A stretch of DNA of 64,000 nucleotides, taken from contig CM035423.1 in the NCBI GenBank assembly GCA_020310875.1, forward strand, positions 139,695,748 through 139,759,747. The letters are read 5' to 3'. The notes under the pieces were generated by a model. That model saw only the letters and a program-made list of their open reading frames with translations, had not been told where the DNA came from and did no database searches. This document shows, in pieces, positions 47,055-58,000 of the stretch. Position numbers and translations under genes: made by a program. This DNA comes from Ceratopteris richardii. Taxonomy: Eukaryota; Streptophyta; Polypodiopsida; Polypodiales; Pteridaceae. Positions within the stretch are counted from its first letter, which is position 1. Every line of letters starts with the position of its first letter.

Positions 47055-49033
47055 TCGAGCTTTGAGGACGAGCGTGTGATGGTAAGACGTAGAGTTGACG
47101 CGTTGGAGTTGTAGGTATTTTCTTCACTCTCATAGTTTTTCTTTTACTTTCTTCACCATCTTCATCACCATCATCATCATCACCATCTCCCACGTCCATC
47201 TCCATCATCGCGAAAATTTCAGTTTTTTTGACTATATCCCCACCTCCACCTCATTTCCCTCCTTTCACTTGTGAGAGAGAGCGAGAGAGCGAAATTGCAT
47301 GTGCTGTTTTTGCATGTTTCTTGAGCTATCTTGCAGGTACAGGTCACATCACCACCTCCAGCCTTCCGCGCAGGTACGGAACTCGACGAAACTGTCTCGC
47401 AGTCGCCGCCTTCTGTCCATCGCGATTGACAGAAATTTTCACTTGTTGGTAAATCTGAGTGCACCACAGTGGACTAGAGACCCTGCACACCACATTCCCA
47501 CTAAAATTTTTGAAAATCTTGCAAAATTTCAGTCCATCGCGATTGACAGCCCTGTCCATCGCGATTGACAGCTCTGTCCGTCACGACTGACTGCCTGTCC
47601 ATCGCGATTGACTCAACCCCCTGTCCATCGCGATTGACTGAAGTCTCTGTCCATCGCGACTGACTCCCTGTCCATCGCGATTGACTCAACCCCCTGTCCA
47701 TCGCGATTGACTGAAGTCTCTGTCCATCGCGACTGACTGCCTGTCCATCGCGATTGACTCAACCCCCTGTCCATCGCGATTGACTGAAGTCTCTGTCCAT
47801 CGCGACTGACTGCCTGTCCATCGCGATTGACTCAACCCCCTGTCCATCGCGATTGACTGAAGTCTCTGTCCATCGCGATTGACTCAACCCCCTGTCCATC
47901 GCGATTGACTGAAGTCTCTGTCCATCGCGACTGACTGCCTGTCCATCGCGATTGACTCAAACCCTTGTCCATCGCGATTGACTGAGGTCTCTGTCCATCG
48001 CGATTGACTGCCTGTCCATCGCGATTGACTCAAACCCTTGTCCATCGCGATTGACTGAGGTCTCTGTCCATCGCGATTGACTGCCTGTCCATCGCGATTG
48101 ACTGAGTGTCCATCGCGATTGACAGCCCTATCCATCGCGATTGACAGCCAATTTTAGCCAAATTTTTTAGGGTTTGTTAATTGAAAGGTTGGGCTAATTT
48201 TGGGCACAAATATTATGCTCTTGAGCACATGGGGAAGCCTTAGGAAAACAAGTTGGGGAAAACCTGTTGCGCAGTGATCCTGTTTGAACCCTGTCGTAAC
48301 CCTAGAACCCTGAACGGTCACAACTTTTTCATACGAGATCCATTTTTTGAGCTCTAGGGCTTGTTGGAAAGCTCGTAGCATATACTACACGCCCTCAACT
48401 GTTTTTTATAAAGATAGTGCATTGATTTTTAGATAGGGTATTTTGAAGTTGACCATACCCAGGGGGATCAAAGTCAGGGGTCCTTAGGTTTGTTTTCTTG
48501 AAAATCACTGTGAAAGTTTGTGTTTGTGCTACATGAATGAAAATAATTGGTTCTGTCTTTGGAATGAAAATTTCAAAGCTAACTTTGAAACTCTTACAGA
48601 GCATCGAGAGGCGTTATAAGCAAGTGTAAGTGCGAGCTTGGGAACACATTTCCTGGGCACTCAAGGGCAACCGAGCAGGAAACAAAAGGTTGGACACTTT
48701 TAACCCCCTCTGTCAATTCATAGCTTAGGCTAAGAACGACGAGAGGTAGGAGTAAGTCAGAGCAACGATAGGCAGTCATCAAGTTGAAGACTACCTAAAA
48801 ACTCAAGTTCAAGATAAAAATCTAATCTCTGTACGGTCGGTAACATAAAGGAAAGAACCTAACGTGGAACGATCAACCTGAAAGTACGAAGAACACTCAA
48901 GTATTCCGACGACGTGATATCAGACAAGAACTCAAACGTGATAAAATAACTAAAAAGAATCAAGTGACTGATACCAATTGAGCGGCAACGAGGTTGTACT
49001 CTGGGCAAAGAATTGGGCTACTTAGATAGGCAT
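47055..49033 (+). other. Element E 5' leader
   Basis: About 2 kb without a supported ORF. It contains donor-like sites GATG/GTAAGA (GT at 47082-47083) and TTGCAG/GTACAG (GT at 47337-47338), both also in A and (the second slightly changed) in B. The TCGCGA array lies between about 47415 and 48150. From 48600 a stretch close to gag is shared with A and B. Such a leader would hold packaging and dimerisation signals; that is inference. Confidence 0.75.
47415..48150 (+). repeat. TCGCGA leader array of element E
   Basis: About 27 copies of TGTCCATCGCGAYTGAC; the first stands alone near 47416 and the rest run from about 47530. From 47590 they fall into a higher-order unit of about 73 bp built from 26-, 26- and 21-base monomers with endings caaccccc, gaagtctc and gcc. 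Almost every core keeps both CpGs; one reads gtccgtcacgac. Confidence 0.95.
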
Positions 49034-52000
49034 ATGAACCTTAGATCAGGACGACATTTAGCAAGGGAAAGACAAAGCCTTAGATCTTCAGAGGCTAGTG
49101 TCAACCACACTGCTAGGTCCTGGGCCCAGCAGTTGAGCCACCACTCGAACTACCCTAGCTCTGAGACCAGTGAGTCAGAGATGTCTCAAGGCTTGGACAG
49201 ACCTACGGGAAGTTCAGGAGTGCCCTACCTGTACAGGGTAGAAGGCCCTTACAAAACGCAGCTGGAATACCTTAGAACCAACCGATTAGGTGCTAGCATC
49301 TATGAGGACGGCTTAGGAAGATCTGTGGTCCAGATTAAAAACCCTGATCAATCCATTGGACTAGAACACCCAGCTGTCAAGTTTGAAAATGGTGCATACC
49401 TGGACAAAGAAGGAACTATATATGTAGTCACTAGTCACCCTGATAGGACCGATGACTTTGGGAATGTAATCTCAGAAGCGGACTTAGGTGACCTGGAACA
49501 AGGGAACATGGGTGCGGAACCTAGAACCCCTCGAGGTAAATCAGTTCTCACTAGGCTTATCACACCTGAATGGGTCCCCCAAGACAACAAGAGCATAGAG
49601 TTGCTCCTCAATCGAGAAACTGATGAAGCCTTTTGGAGGTATAAGTCTAATCAGCCAACAGACATAGGAAATATCATGATCTATGAGTTTAAGGATCCGG
49701 ATAGCCCAGGCAGAGTGACTTACTTAGATCATGCGTCAGAACGGATCTTTGTGGTGACAGAAAATGATAGGCATGCTTACACTTGGAAGGGTGAATTTAT
49801 TTTCCCTCAACCAAGATCAAATGTATCCTATGGTCACCCTGGGGCTGGAACTTCCCAAGCCCATGGTACGCAAAGAGACAGAAGTAGAGATAGACCAGAA
49901 GTAAGTTTTGCCAACCCAGTGGGCAGAGAAAGAACGAGAACAGAGACGAATAGGGTAGAACCTGAGATGCATAGAGCCCACAGGAACCAAAGAAATGTAG
50001 ATGGATTCCCTCTGCCGAGGCCTAGAGAGCACACAAGAACTTTGAGACCCACCCAACTAGTTAAGTCCATGAAGAATTACTTTGACGGCACAAGAGATCC
50101 CTATGATCATGTGGCTGAGTTCAAGCAAGTCTTGAGAGCTGAACAAGTGGAAGATCTGTTCACGCAGTACAATGCCTTCGGTCTAACCCTTAGGAACACA
50201 GCACTTACATGGTTTCAGCCTTTAGATGAGCGCCAGTTCAGGAGCATAGACCAACTCCTAGAGGCATTCATTGTAGAGTTCTCTAAGAGCGGCATAAGAC
50301 ACAATACCTCCTCATTAATTCACAGCTTCAAACAGACCCCCCAAGAGACTGTCAGATTGGCAGGAAGAAGATTTAGACAATATCTTGAAAGGTGCCCTAT
50401 TTCGGAACTACCCACATCTGCTAAACAAGTAGCCTTATTCCTTGATGGATTGCTGAGTACGAAATTGAGATCCTATGTGTATCTGAAGGACCCTAGGACT
50501 ATAGAAGAGTGTGTACGCATGTGCATTGACATTGAAGATAACCTAGGGGAAGAACTAGAGCTCTCCAAAATCTACAAAGATTCAGATAGTGCATCTAGTC
50601 ACTCTTCCACGCAATCCACATCAATTGAGGAACTTGCCGAAAAGGTAGCTCAGAAATTAGGTGTAACTAGTAAACAAATCCCAAGGTTTGCCCCAGCGAA
50701 GAGGTGCTACACGTGTGGTGGCGACCACATGGCGAACGTCTGTCCCATTATGGCTCAACCTCAAGTTAATCCCAGTAGCCAGTACTGCACTATAGAACGG
50801 AAGTACACCAATCACACTGCGCAAGATTGCCCATACAACAGGCAGGCGGTTAGGCAACCCTACCCTCAGCCATACCCTCAACAGGGAAGATACCAGAACC
50901 AGTACCCTCCACAGCCATTTGGCAGGCCACAGCAACCCTATCAGCAACCATATCAAAACCAACAAAGACCTCAGCCTGTGTTAGCCCAACAACCCCCTGC
51001 TCCAGCTAATGTGATCCCGGTAAAGTATACTGCTGCAGAAGAGAACATGAATAGAGCCTTAGTCCCGGTAACATCATTGCTTTCTGAAAATGACCTCAGT
51101 GACCATAGCTTTGATTCTACACATGTTGATAGCCCCCAGGCTTACTACATGCAGTCTCCAGAACGTGGTGAGTCCTACTATAGTGAAGAGCCGAATGAAC
51201 CTAGTTGGGAGTCAGACTACACAAATGTCATGTATGCAAACCCCAACCCTAGGCCTCAACCTAGGCAGGTACGACCACCATTTCCTAGAGGACCATGCTA
51301 CCGATGTCAGGGAGATCACTTCGTTCGTGATTGCCCCTTACCTCCACCTACACAAACTCAGTCCGTGACAATCCAAGGCTTTTGCCAAGATTGTGGAAAA
51401 GAGCATCTTTTACGAGATTGCCCAAAGAACCCCAATAATATGCCAAAAATCACGCCTATCAACGTGATTGGGTTATTAGTAGATTCCACAGGAAGCGTCA
51501 CTTCCACTGCTCCCGTACAGGTAGTCACTAGGGCTCAAGCATTGCAGCAAAACCAAGGGGTAGACCAGGAAAAGAGCCCAACCGCTAGTGAAATTGAGAG
51601 CATAACCAAGAAAAGGACTAGAGTTTGGAGAGATAGTCGAGAAAGAATGAAAAGACAATGGGCTAAAAAGATGAGTGAACTCGAGGAAAGCGTAAGGGAA
51701 ACAAGAGCCAGAATAACCGAACTCACAACTCAAACTCACTCTCACACTACTCCACCACCACCACTCCCATCTCCATCCAACCCACCACCTTCCCCACCGC
51801 CTCATCAAATCCCACCACCCCCTAGAGTAGGATCAGTCCTAGCTGACCCCACTCCCGAGGACCTTAATATGATGCTTAAAGCATATCAGGCCAGAATCCA
51901 AGAAGGGCCAACCATAACCGATCATGAAAAGTGCTACCCTAGAGCCGAGCTAGAGCTTGAACGAACTAAGATTTGTGCCAAAATGGTGGAATTGGCTCAG

Positions 52001-55000
52001 ACCATGTTTGAGGCTAGCCGCCTATTTAACATTTCTAGTTCAGCTAAGACGCAGTTACACTTTGATGGACTGCTGGAAAGAATAGAGAAGTTAATTGCAC
52101 AATCAGAGAAGGAACCTGCCCCTCAAAGAAAGGAAAGGGCAAGAGGACGGATAAGCCAGCCTCTTCAGGAAGCCCATGTGCCTCCTCAAGAAGCTTATCT
52201 TCCCCCCCAAAAGTCACATGGGCCTCCCCCGAAAGCTTATGTACCTCCACAGGTGACCCACATTCCTTCTCAGAGAGCGTATGAGCCTGTTCGGAAAAGT
52301 AGTAGAATAAGTAACCCTCCCCAGGAAGCTTGTGCTCCAGCCACCCATGAGAACGAGGAAAGAGCCAACGAGAGAATAAGCCCTCCTTCCCAGGTTGCTT
52401 ATGTGCCTAATTCTACGGAGCCAGACACTTCTTCTTCTATGAATCGGTTTGCACCAGACTTCCTACGAGAGATTCAAGAAGATAAATGGGATAACGAAAG
52501 TGAGGTCGCCCCTCCATTTGAACTTGTGGACGATGCACACGACCAATTCCCACAAGACATCCCATCCATTTACGGGGAACATGAGAGTACTCAGTCTCAT
52601 GAGAGATTGGACTTTGAGTCTAATTCCATACAGGAGCTACCCCACTTCACAGGCCCATGGGAAGCAAAGTCCACATGTATGAGAGCACCCACAGTCATGG
52701 TAAGGAACGACGACTCAGTCATACCAAGGAACACGGAGATAGTAAGGAACACCAAAGTGCAGCGCGATCTCACTTTGGAAGAACTGCCCAAGGATAGACC
52801 AGAAGCGCGGAAATATGTAGCTAGTCAAGTGACTGAAATTGCAAAACCACGTTCCCGGGTAGGATCCCATAGGACAGTGCCAGAAATTCCCTTGGATAAG
52901 ATAGGAGATATGTATGAAGGTGAAGAAGGGAACACCTATCTTCCCATTACCTACCAGGACTACACCACTAAGGCAATTTTGGACTCAGGTGCAGGAGTTG
53001 CAATTGCCACCACTTCCCTTTGGAAGCGTTGGGGCAAGCCGGCACTCAGGCCAACGAGAATGAAATTGCAAATGGCCGATGGTCACATAGAGAGACCCCT
53101 AGGATTGCTAGAAGGCATAACTCTCACCACTTGTGGTGTTGAGTTTGAGCATAGCTTTGCTATATGTGACTTCAGCAAAAATCATACCTATGAGATGATT
53201 TTGGGAAGACCATTTATGCGACAGTTGCAAGTGGTACAGGATTGGGGAACCAATTCTTTGTACCTGCAGCACTTAGGTGTTACGACCAAAGTCAATCTCA
53301 AAGATTACTCTCATAGGGATGTACCTCCTATCCAGTGGAATCCCATCCATAGAGCCAAAGATGATACAGAATCGGTGCATTCCATAGGGTCTGGATCCTC
53401 ATGGATGCATGAAGATACTCACTTATGGATGTGCAAGGTAGCAGTAGAGGACGAGAAGAGAGAGAAAGCCAGAGAGGTAGGTGCAAAAGAAACCCATAGA
53501 TCAATCCAAGACCCAGCCTATGCACCTGTAGTTTTTCCAGACGAAGAATTTGAACCTCACGGTTGGGCAGAAATCTTAGCAACAATGGACGTAGCCATCA
53601 ACGAAGAACAATGGACACCTCACTGTGATGAGGATGGCTATGATATTTCAGTCTTCTCCATAGAGCCAATCATGGGAGAGGCAGTTCTAGAAGAATGCGA
53701 ACCTAGCCCTGATGCATTTGAGGATGCAAGTGACTCCGATCTAGAGTCAATCATTATGGACCCACCATTTGTATCAGATGAAGAATATTTCCATGAAGTA
53801 GAATTTCAACCCCAGAGGCATGGAGAGGTTACAAATGATGTAAGATTAGCGACACATATGACCCCGAAGGAAGAAGGAAAGAAACGAAAGAAGAAAGAAG
53901 TCTCACCAGAGGAGGAAGAATCTTTGTTTGAGGTCCCAGAAAATTTTAAGAAGTATGAGATAGATGACAGGAGAGTCATGATAAGAATGCCTAAACGAGA
54001 AGCACAATCAGGAGAGGCCTATGATAACAAAGAAACCACCAAGAAAATAGTAGTGGCCATAGAAGAAGGAGAGGAGAGATGCACGTATATAGGCCATGAC
54101 CTGACAGAAGAAGAAGAGCATGAATTGATTGCCTTGCTAAGAGAATACAGAGATGTATTCGCTTGGAGTTACAAGGATTTGAAAGGGGTTGACCCGGACA
54201 TATGCTCACACACTATTCCCATGACCTCAGATGCTAAACCCTCTAAGCAAAAGCCTTATACATATAACGATAATTACGCTGCTAAGATCAAAGAAGAGAT
54301 AGATAGACTGGTTGAAGCTGGATTTATCTATGAAATTGAGCACACTGAATGGGTATCCCCCATCGTAGTGGTGCCCAAGAAGAATGGCAAACTGCGTGTG
54401 TGCATTAACTTGAAAAAGGTTAATGCAGCCACAATTCGAGATAACTATCCGCTTCCCATAACAGAACATCTCTTAGAAAGAGTGGCAGGCAAGGAAGTGT
54501 ACAGCTTCCTTGATGGATTTTCGGGCTACAATCAAGTAGCCATAGCCCCAGAGGATCAGCATAAGACAGCCTTTGCCACAGAATGGGGCATTTTTGCTTT
54601 TAGAGTAATGCCATTTGGGCTTACCAATGCACCAGCTACCTTCCAGAGGCTGATGTGCCATGTGTTTAAGGAGTTCCTAAGGAAGAGTTTAGAAGTCTAT
54701 GTTGATGATCTTTGTGCTCATTCCAACATTAGACAAACCCATATCCCTGAACTCAGACAAATCTTTGACAAATGTAGAGAATACCAAGTCTGCCTGAACC
54801 CTGAAAAGTGCGTTTTTATGGTCAGGCAAGGCAAGATTCTAGGACACATAGTGTCAAAGAATGGCATATCTACCGACGAAGAAAAAGTGAGAGCCATAGC
54901 AGAGCTACCTAGGCCAAAGAATGTCAAGGAAGTACAAGCTTTCATGGGGCATTGTGGTTATTATCGACGATTTATACACATGTATGCTGTCATTGCAAAG

Positions 55001-58000
55001 CCCATGTACGGACTTCTGATAAACTTTGAGTGGACGGATGAATGTGAGGATTCCTTCCAAGAGCTTAAACGAAGATTATGTTCAGCACCAATCTTGACCA
55101 CACCAGATTGGAATAAGCCATTCCATGTTCATGTGGATGCATCCAATTATGCTATTGGATGTGTGCTTGCACAACCTACTGGTGAAGGTAATATGGATCT
55201 TCCAATTGCCTATGCCAGTAGACAATTGAATGCGGCTGAACGGAATTACACCACTACAGAGCGCGAAGGATTAGGCATGGTATATGCAGTCAAGAAATTT
55301 AGACACTATTTGCTTGCAAATAAGTTTAAATTTTTTACTGATCATCAGGCATTGTTATATCTTGTAAACAAACCATGCAATACAGGAAGATTAGTAAGAT
55401 GGTTTCTCTTGCTCATGGAATATGATTTCGAGGTTGTGGTGAGAAAGGGTAGGACTCACTTGAGAGCAGATCACCTCTCTAGGCTCACATCAGGAGAAGC
55501 CCCACAAGGAGTGTCAGATGACCTTCCTGATGCTTACTTGTTTAATTTGGAAGTGGTGCCGCAGTGGGCCAAGCCAATAGTACCAGTATTGACATACGGG
55601 CCTAATCATCCAGTGGTGAACACACGGAATAGAGAGATCGTAAAAGCCCAAAAGTACCATATCATGGCAGGCAGCATGTACAAGCACACGGATCAAGGGA
55701 TCTTGGCTTGTTGCGTAGAAGAGGATGAGTACGCTAAATGGTTGCAATTAGCACATGTAGGTGCGTTAGAGCAACACCATTCAAAGCAACGAACGTTGCA
55801 GACTCTAAAGAGATTCGGAGTGCATTGGCCAACTATGGAAGCGGATGTCCAAAAGTTGTGCAAGGAATGCCCAATCTGTTGCACTAAACCACCAGTGGAA
55901 CATGCCACTCTCTATCAAGTATCCGTTGTGCCAGATTGGAGTGAACCTCTAGTATCATTCTTGAGGACAAACACATTCCCTCCAGACATGACTCTAGCTA
56001 GAAAAAGGAGTTTGGAACAAGAAGCCCAGGATTATTCACTCGTTGGTGATAATCTATACAAGCGCGGTAAGGATGGTTACCTGAGACTGTGTGTCCATGA
56101 AAGTGAGTATCTTAAGATCTTAGAAACTGCTCACCAAGGTGTAGCAGGAGGACACTTTGGACCGGATCGGGTGATCAAGGCAATCCTATTTGTGGGCTTT
56201 TGGTGGCCTACCCTTCACATGGATGCACATACCTATGTGAAACGGTGCGATGTATGTCAGAGGACTCAGTATCCTATACGCAAAGATGAGATGCCACTGA
56301 AACCTATGATGGGTGGACGTGCATTCTCTAAGTGGGGAATAGACTTCGTAGGTCCTATTAATCCCCCAGCTAAGGGTTCTCATGCGGAATACATCATTGT
56401 TGCGACAGATTATCTCACCAAGTGGGTAGAGGTAAAGGCTACGACAAAGAACGATGCTCAAACAACTGCCAAATTCTTGTTTGAGAATGTATTCACGAGA
56501 TACGGACTACCTATAGAGCTTGTAAGTGATAGAGGCACTCATTTCTTGAACGAAGTGATTGAAAATCTACTCCAAGAATTCTTGGTAATACACAAGAAGT
56601 CTGCCCCGTATCACCCTCAAGCTAATGGGCAAGCTGAGAGCACTAATAAGATCTTATGCAATGTACTAACGAAATTAGTGAACACTAAACGCTCTGATTG
56701 GGACAAACAGCTACACCATGCTGTTTGGGCATACCGAGTTGCCTACAAAACGGTACTCCAAGCCACCCCTTTTCAGATGGTATTCGGCCAAAATGTTGTG
56801 CTACCCTTGGATTTCCTGATTCCTACGTTGAAAGTAGCACAAGAGCACGAATGGACAGGTCATGAGCTCTCCTCTAGGATCTTTGACCTTGAACGATTAG
56901 GAGAAACAAGACTGAGAGCCGCTGCTGGAATATATGCAGCTAAAAAGAGGCAGAAGGCATACTTCGATGCCCATGTGAAGGATAAAGGTTTGAAAGCCGG
57001 AGATCTAGTTTTAGTCTATACACTAAAGCAACACGCGAGGAAGCTAGAAAAGAGAGGCTACGGACCTATGATTATCAATAGGATCTCCATGAGTGGAGCA
57101 GTACAATTAGCCACGTTAGAGGGTGATGTTCTCCCTAACTATATTAGCGGATGCAGAGTCAAGTTGTATCAGGAACCCCTCACGGAGGAAATGCTCAGCC
57201 GACTCAACACTGCTAAGAAACGCAACGAGGAAGAGAAGCGAATTAGAGAAGAAGCTCAAGCAGAAGCTTTAGAACGCATCAGAAGGATGAAATTACGAAG
57301 GCAAGGTAGAGAGCAGCCTAGGACAAATGACTATGCAGATCAAGGATATCATATGGCAATGTGTGAAGTCGCAGGAACCAGCTCACCTAGGATAACTGAT
57401 CGACGTCCTTTCGTAACCCTAGATATAGGACAAGAAAAGAGTGCAAGGGCTGTAAAAGCCTTGATTGACTCAGGTGCAGCCACTAGTGCTGTTAGAGTGT
57501 CTTACTGTCAAGAGTTACAGTTAACTGTCAATCCGGTGGAAGCATATCTCATAGGATTGGGAGGTGTGGAAACCCCTTGCATGGGCGAGGTGGAACTTCC
57601 CCTCTACATTCATGATGAGGCAATGACAGTTAAAGCACTAGTGTGTCAAGATGAGGATCTCACTGAACCTCTTGTCTTGGGTCAAGACTGGATCTATGAC
57701 CAAGCAGTCAACTTAAACCTAAGAAGTGGACTTCTTCAGGTATGGGTCAATCATAGTCGAATTACAGTAGAGTTGGATAATGGAGCACTCAGGGAACTAG
57801 AAAAGGCACAGACTCCTGGTCCCTCCAGGGGTGCACATGAAGTTGACCATGTTGTTCTTGTCCAAAACTATGTGTTGCAGAGGAATGATATTCGCAAAAA
57901 AGGAGTCAGGGATGCAAAGGAATTCCCTTCTTTTCCAAAGGCCAGAAGGAGGCAACAACCAACGGTGGAGCAAAGGCAGAAGAGGCAGAGTACTACCTAT

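Noticed and set aside
46796..47065. Small ORFs across the TG/GT-rich part of the E LTR and in the other LTRs
   Set aside because: Not conserved between LTR subfamilies and typical of low-complexity sequence.
47501..48135. Minus-strand repeat proteins over the E array (NRDGQ, SRWTG repeats)
   Set aside because: Antisense to the element and fully explained by the tandem repeat.
47415..48150. CRISPR-like array
   Set aside because: Short repeated cores with variable gaps resemble one, but spacers are also repeated, it lies in a plant retrotransposon leader, and no cas genes exist here.
57180..57330. Chromodomain after the integrase of E
   Set aside because: The segment is a Glu/Arg-rich helix without the aromatic chromodomain residues; the retropepsin-like domain follows.
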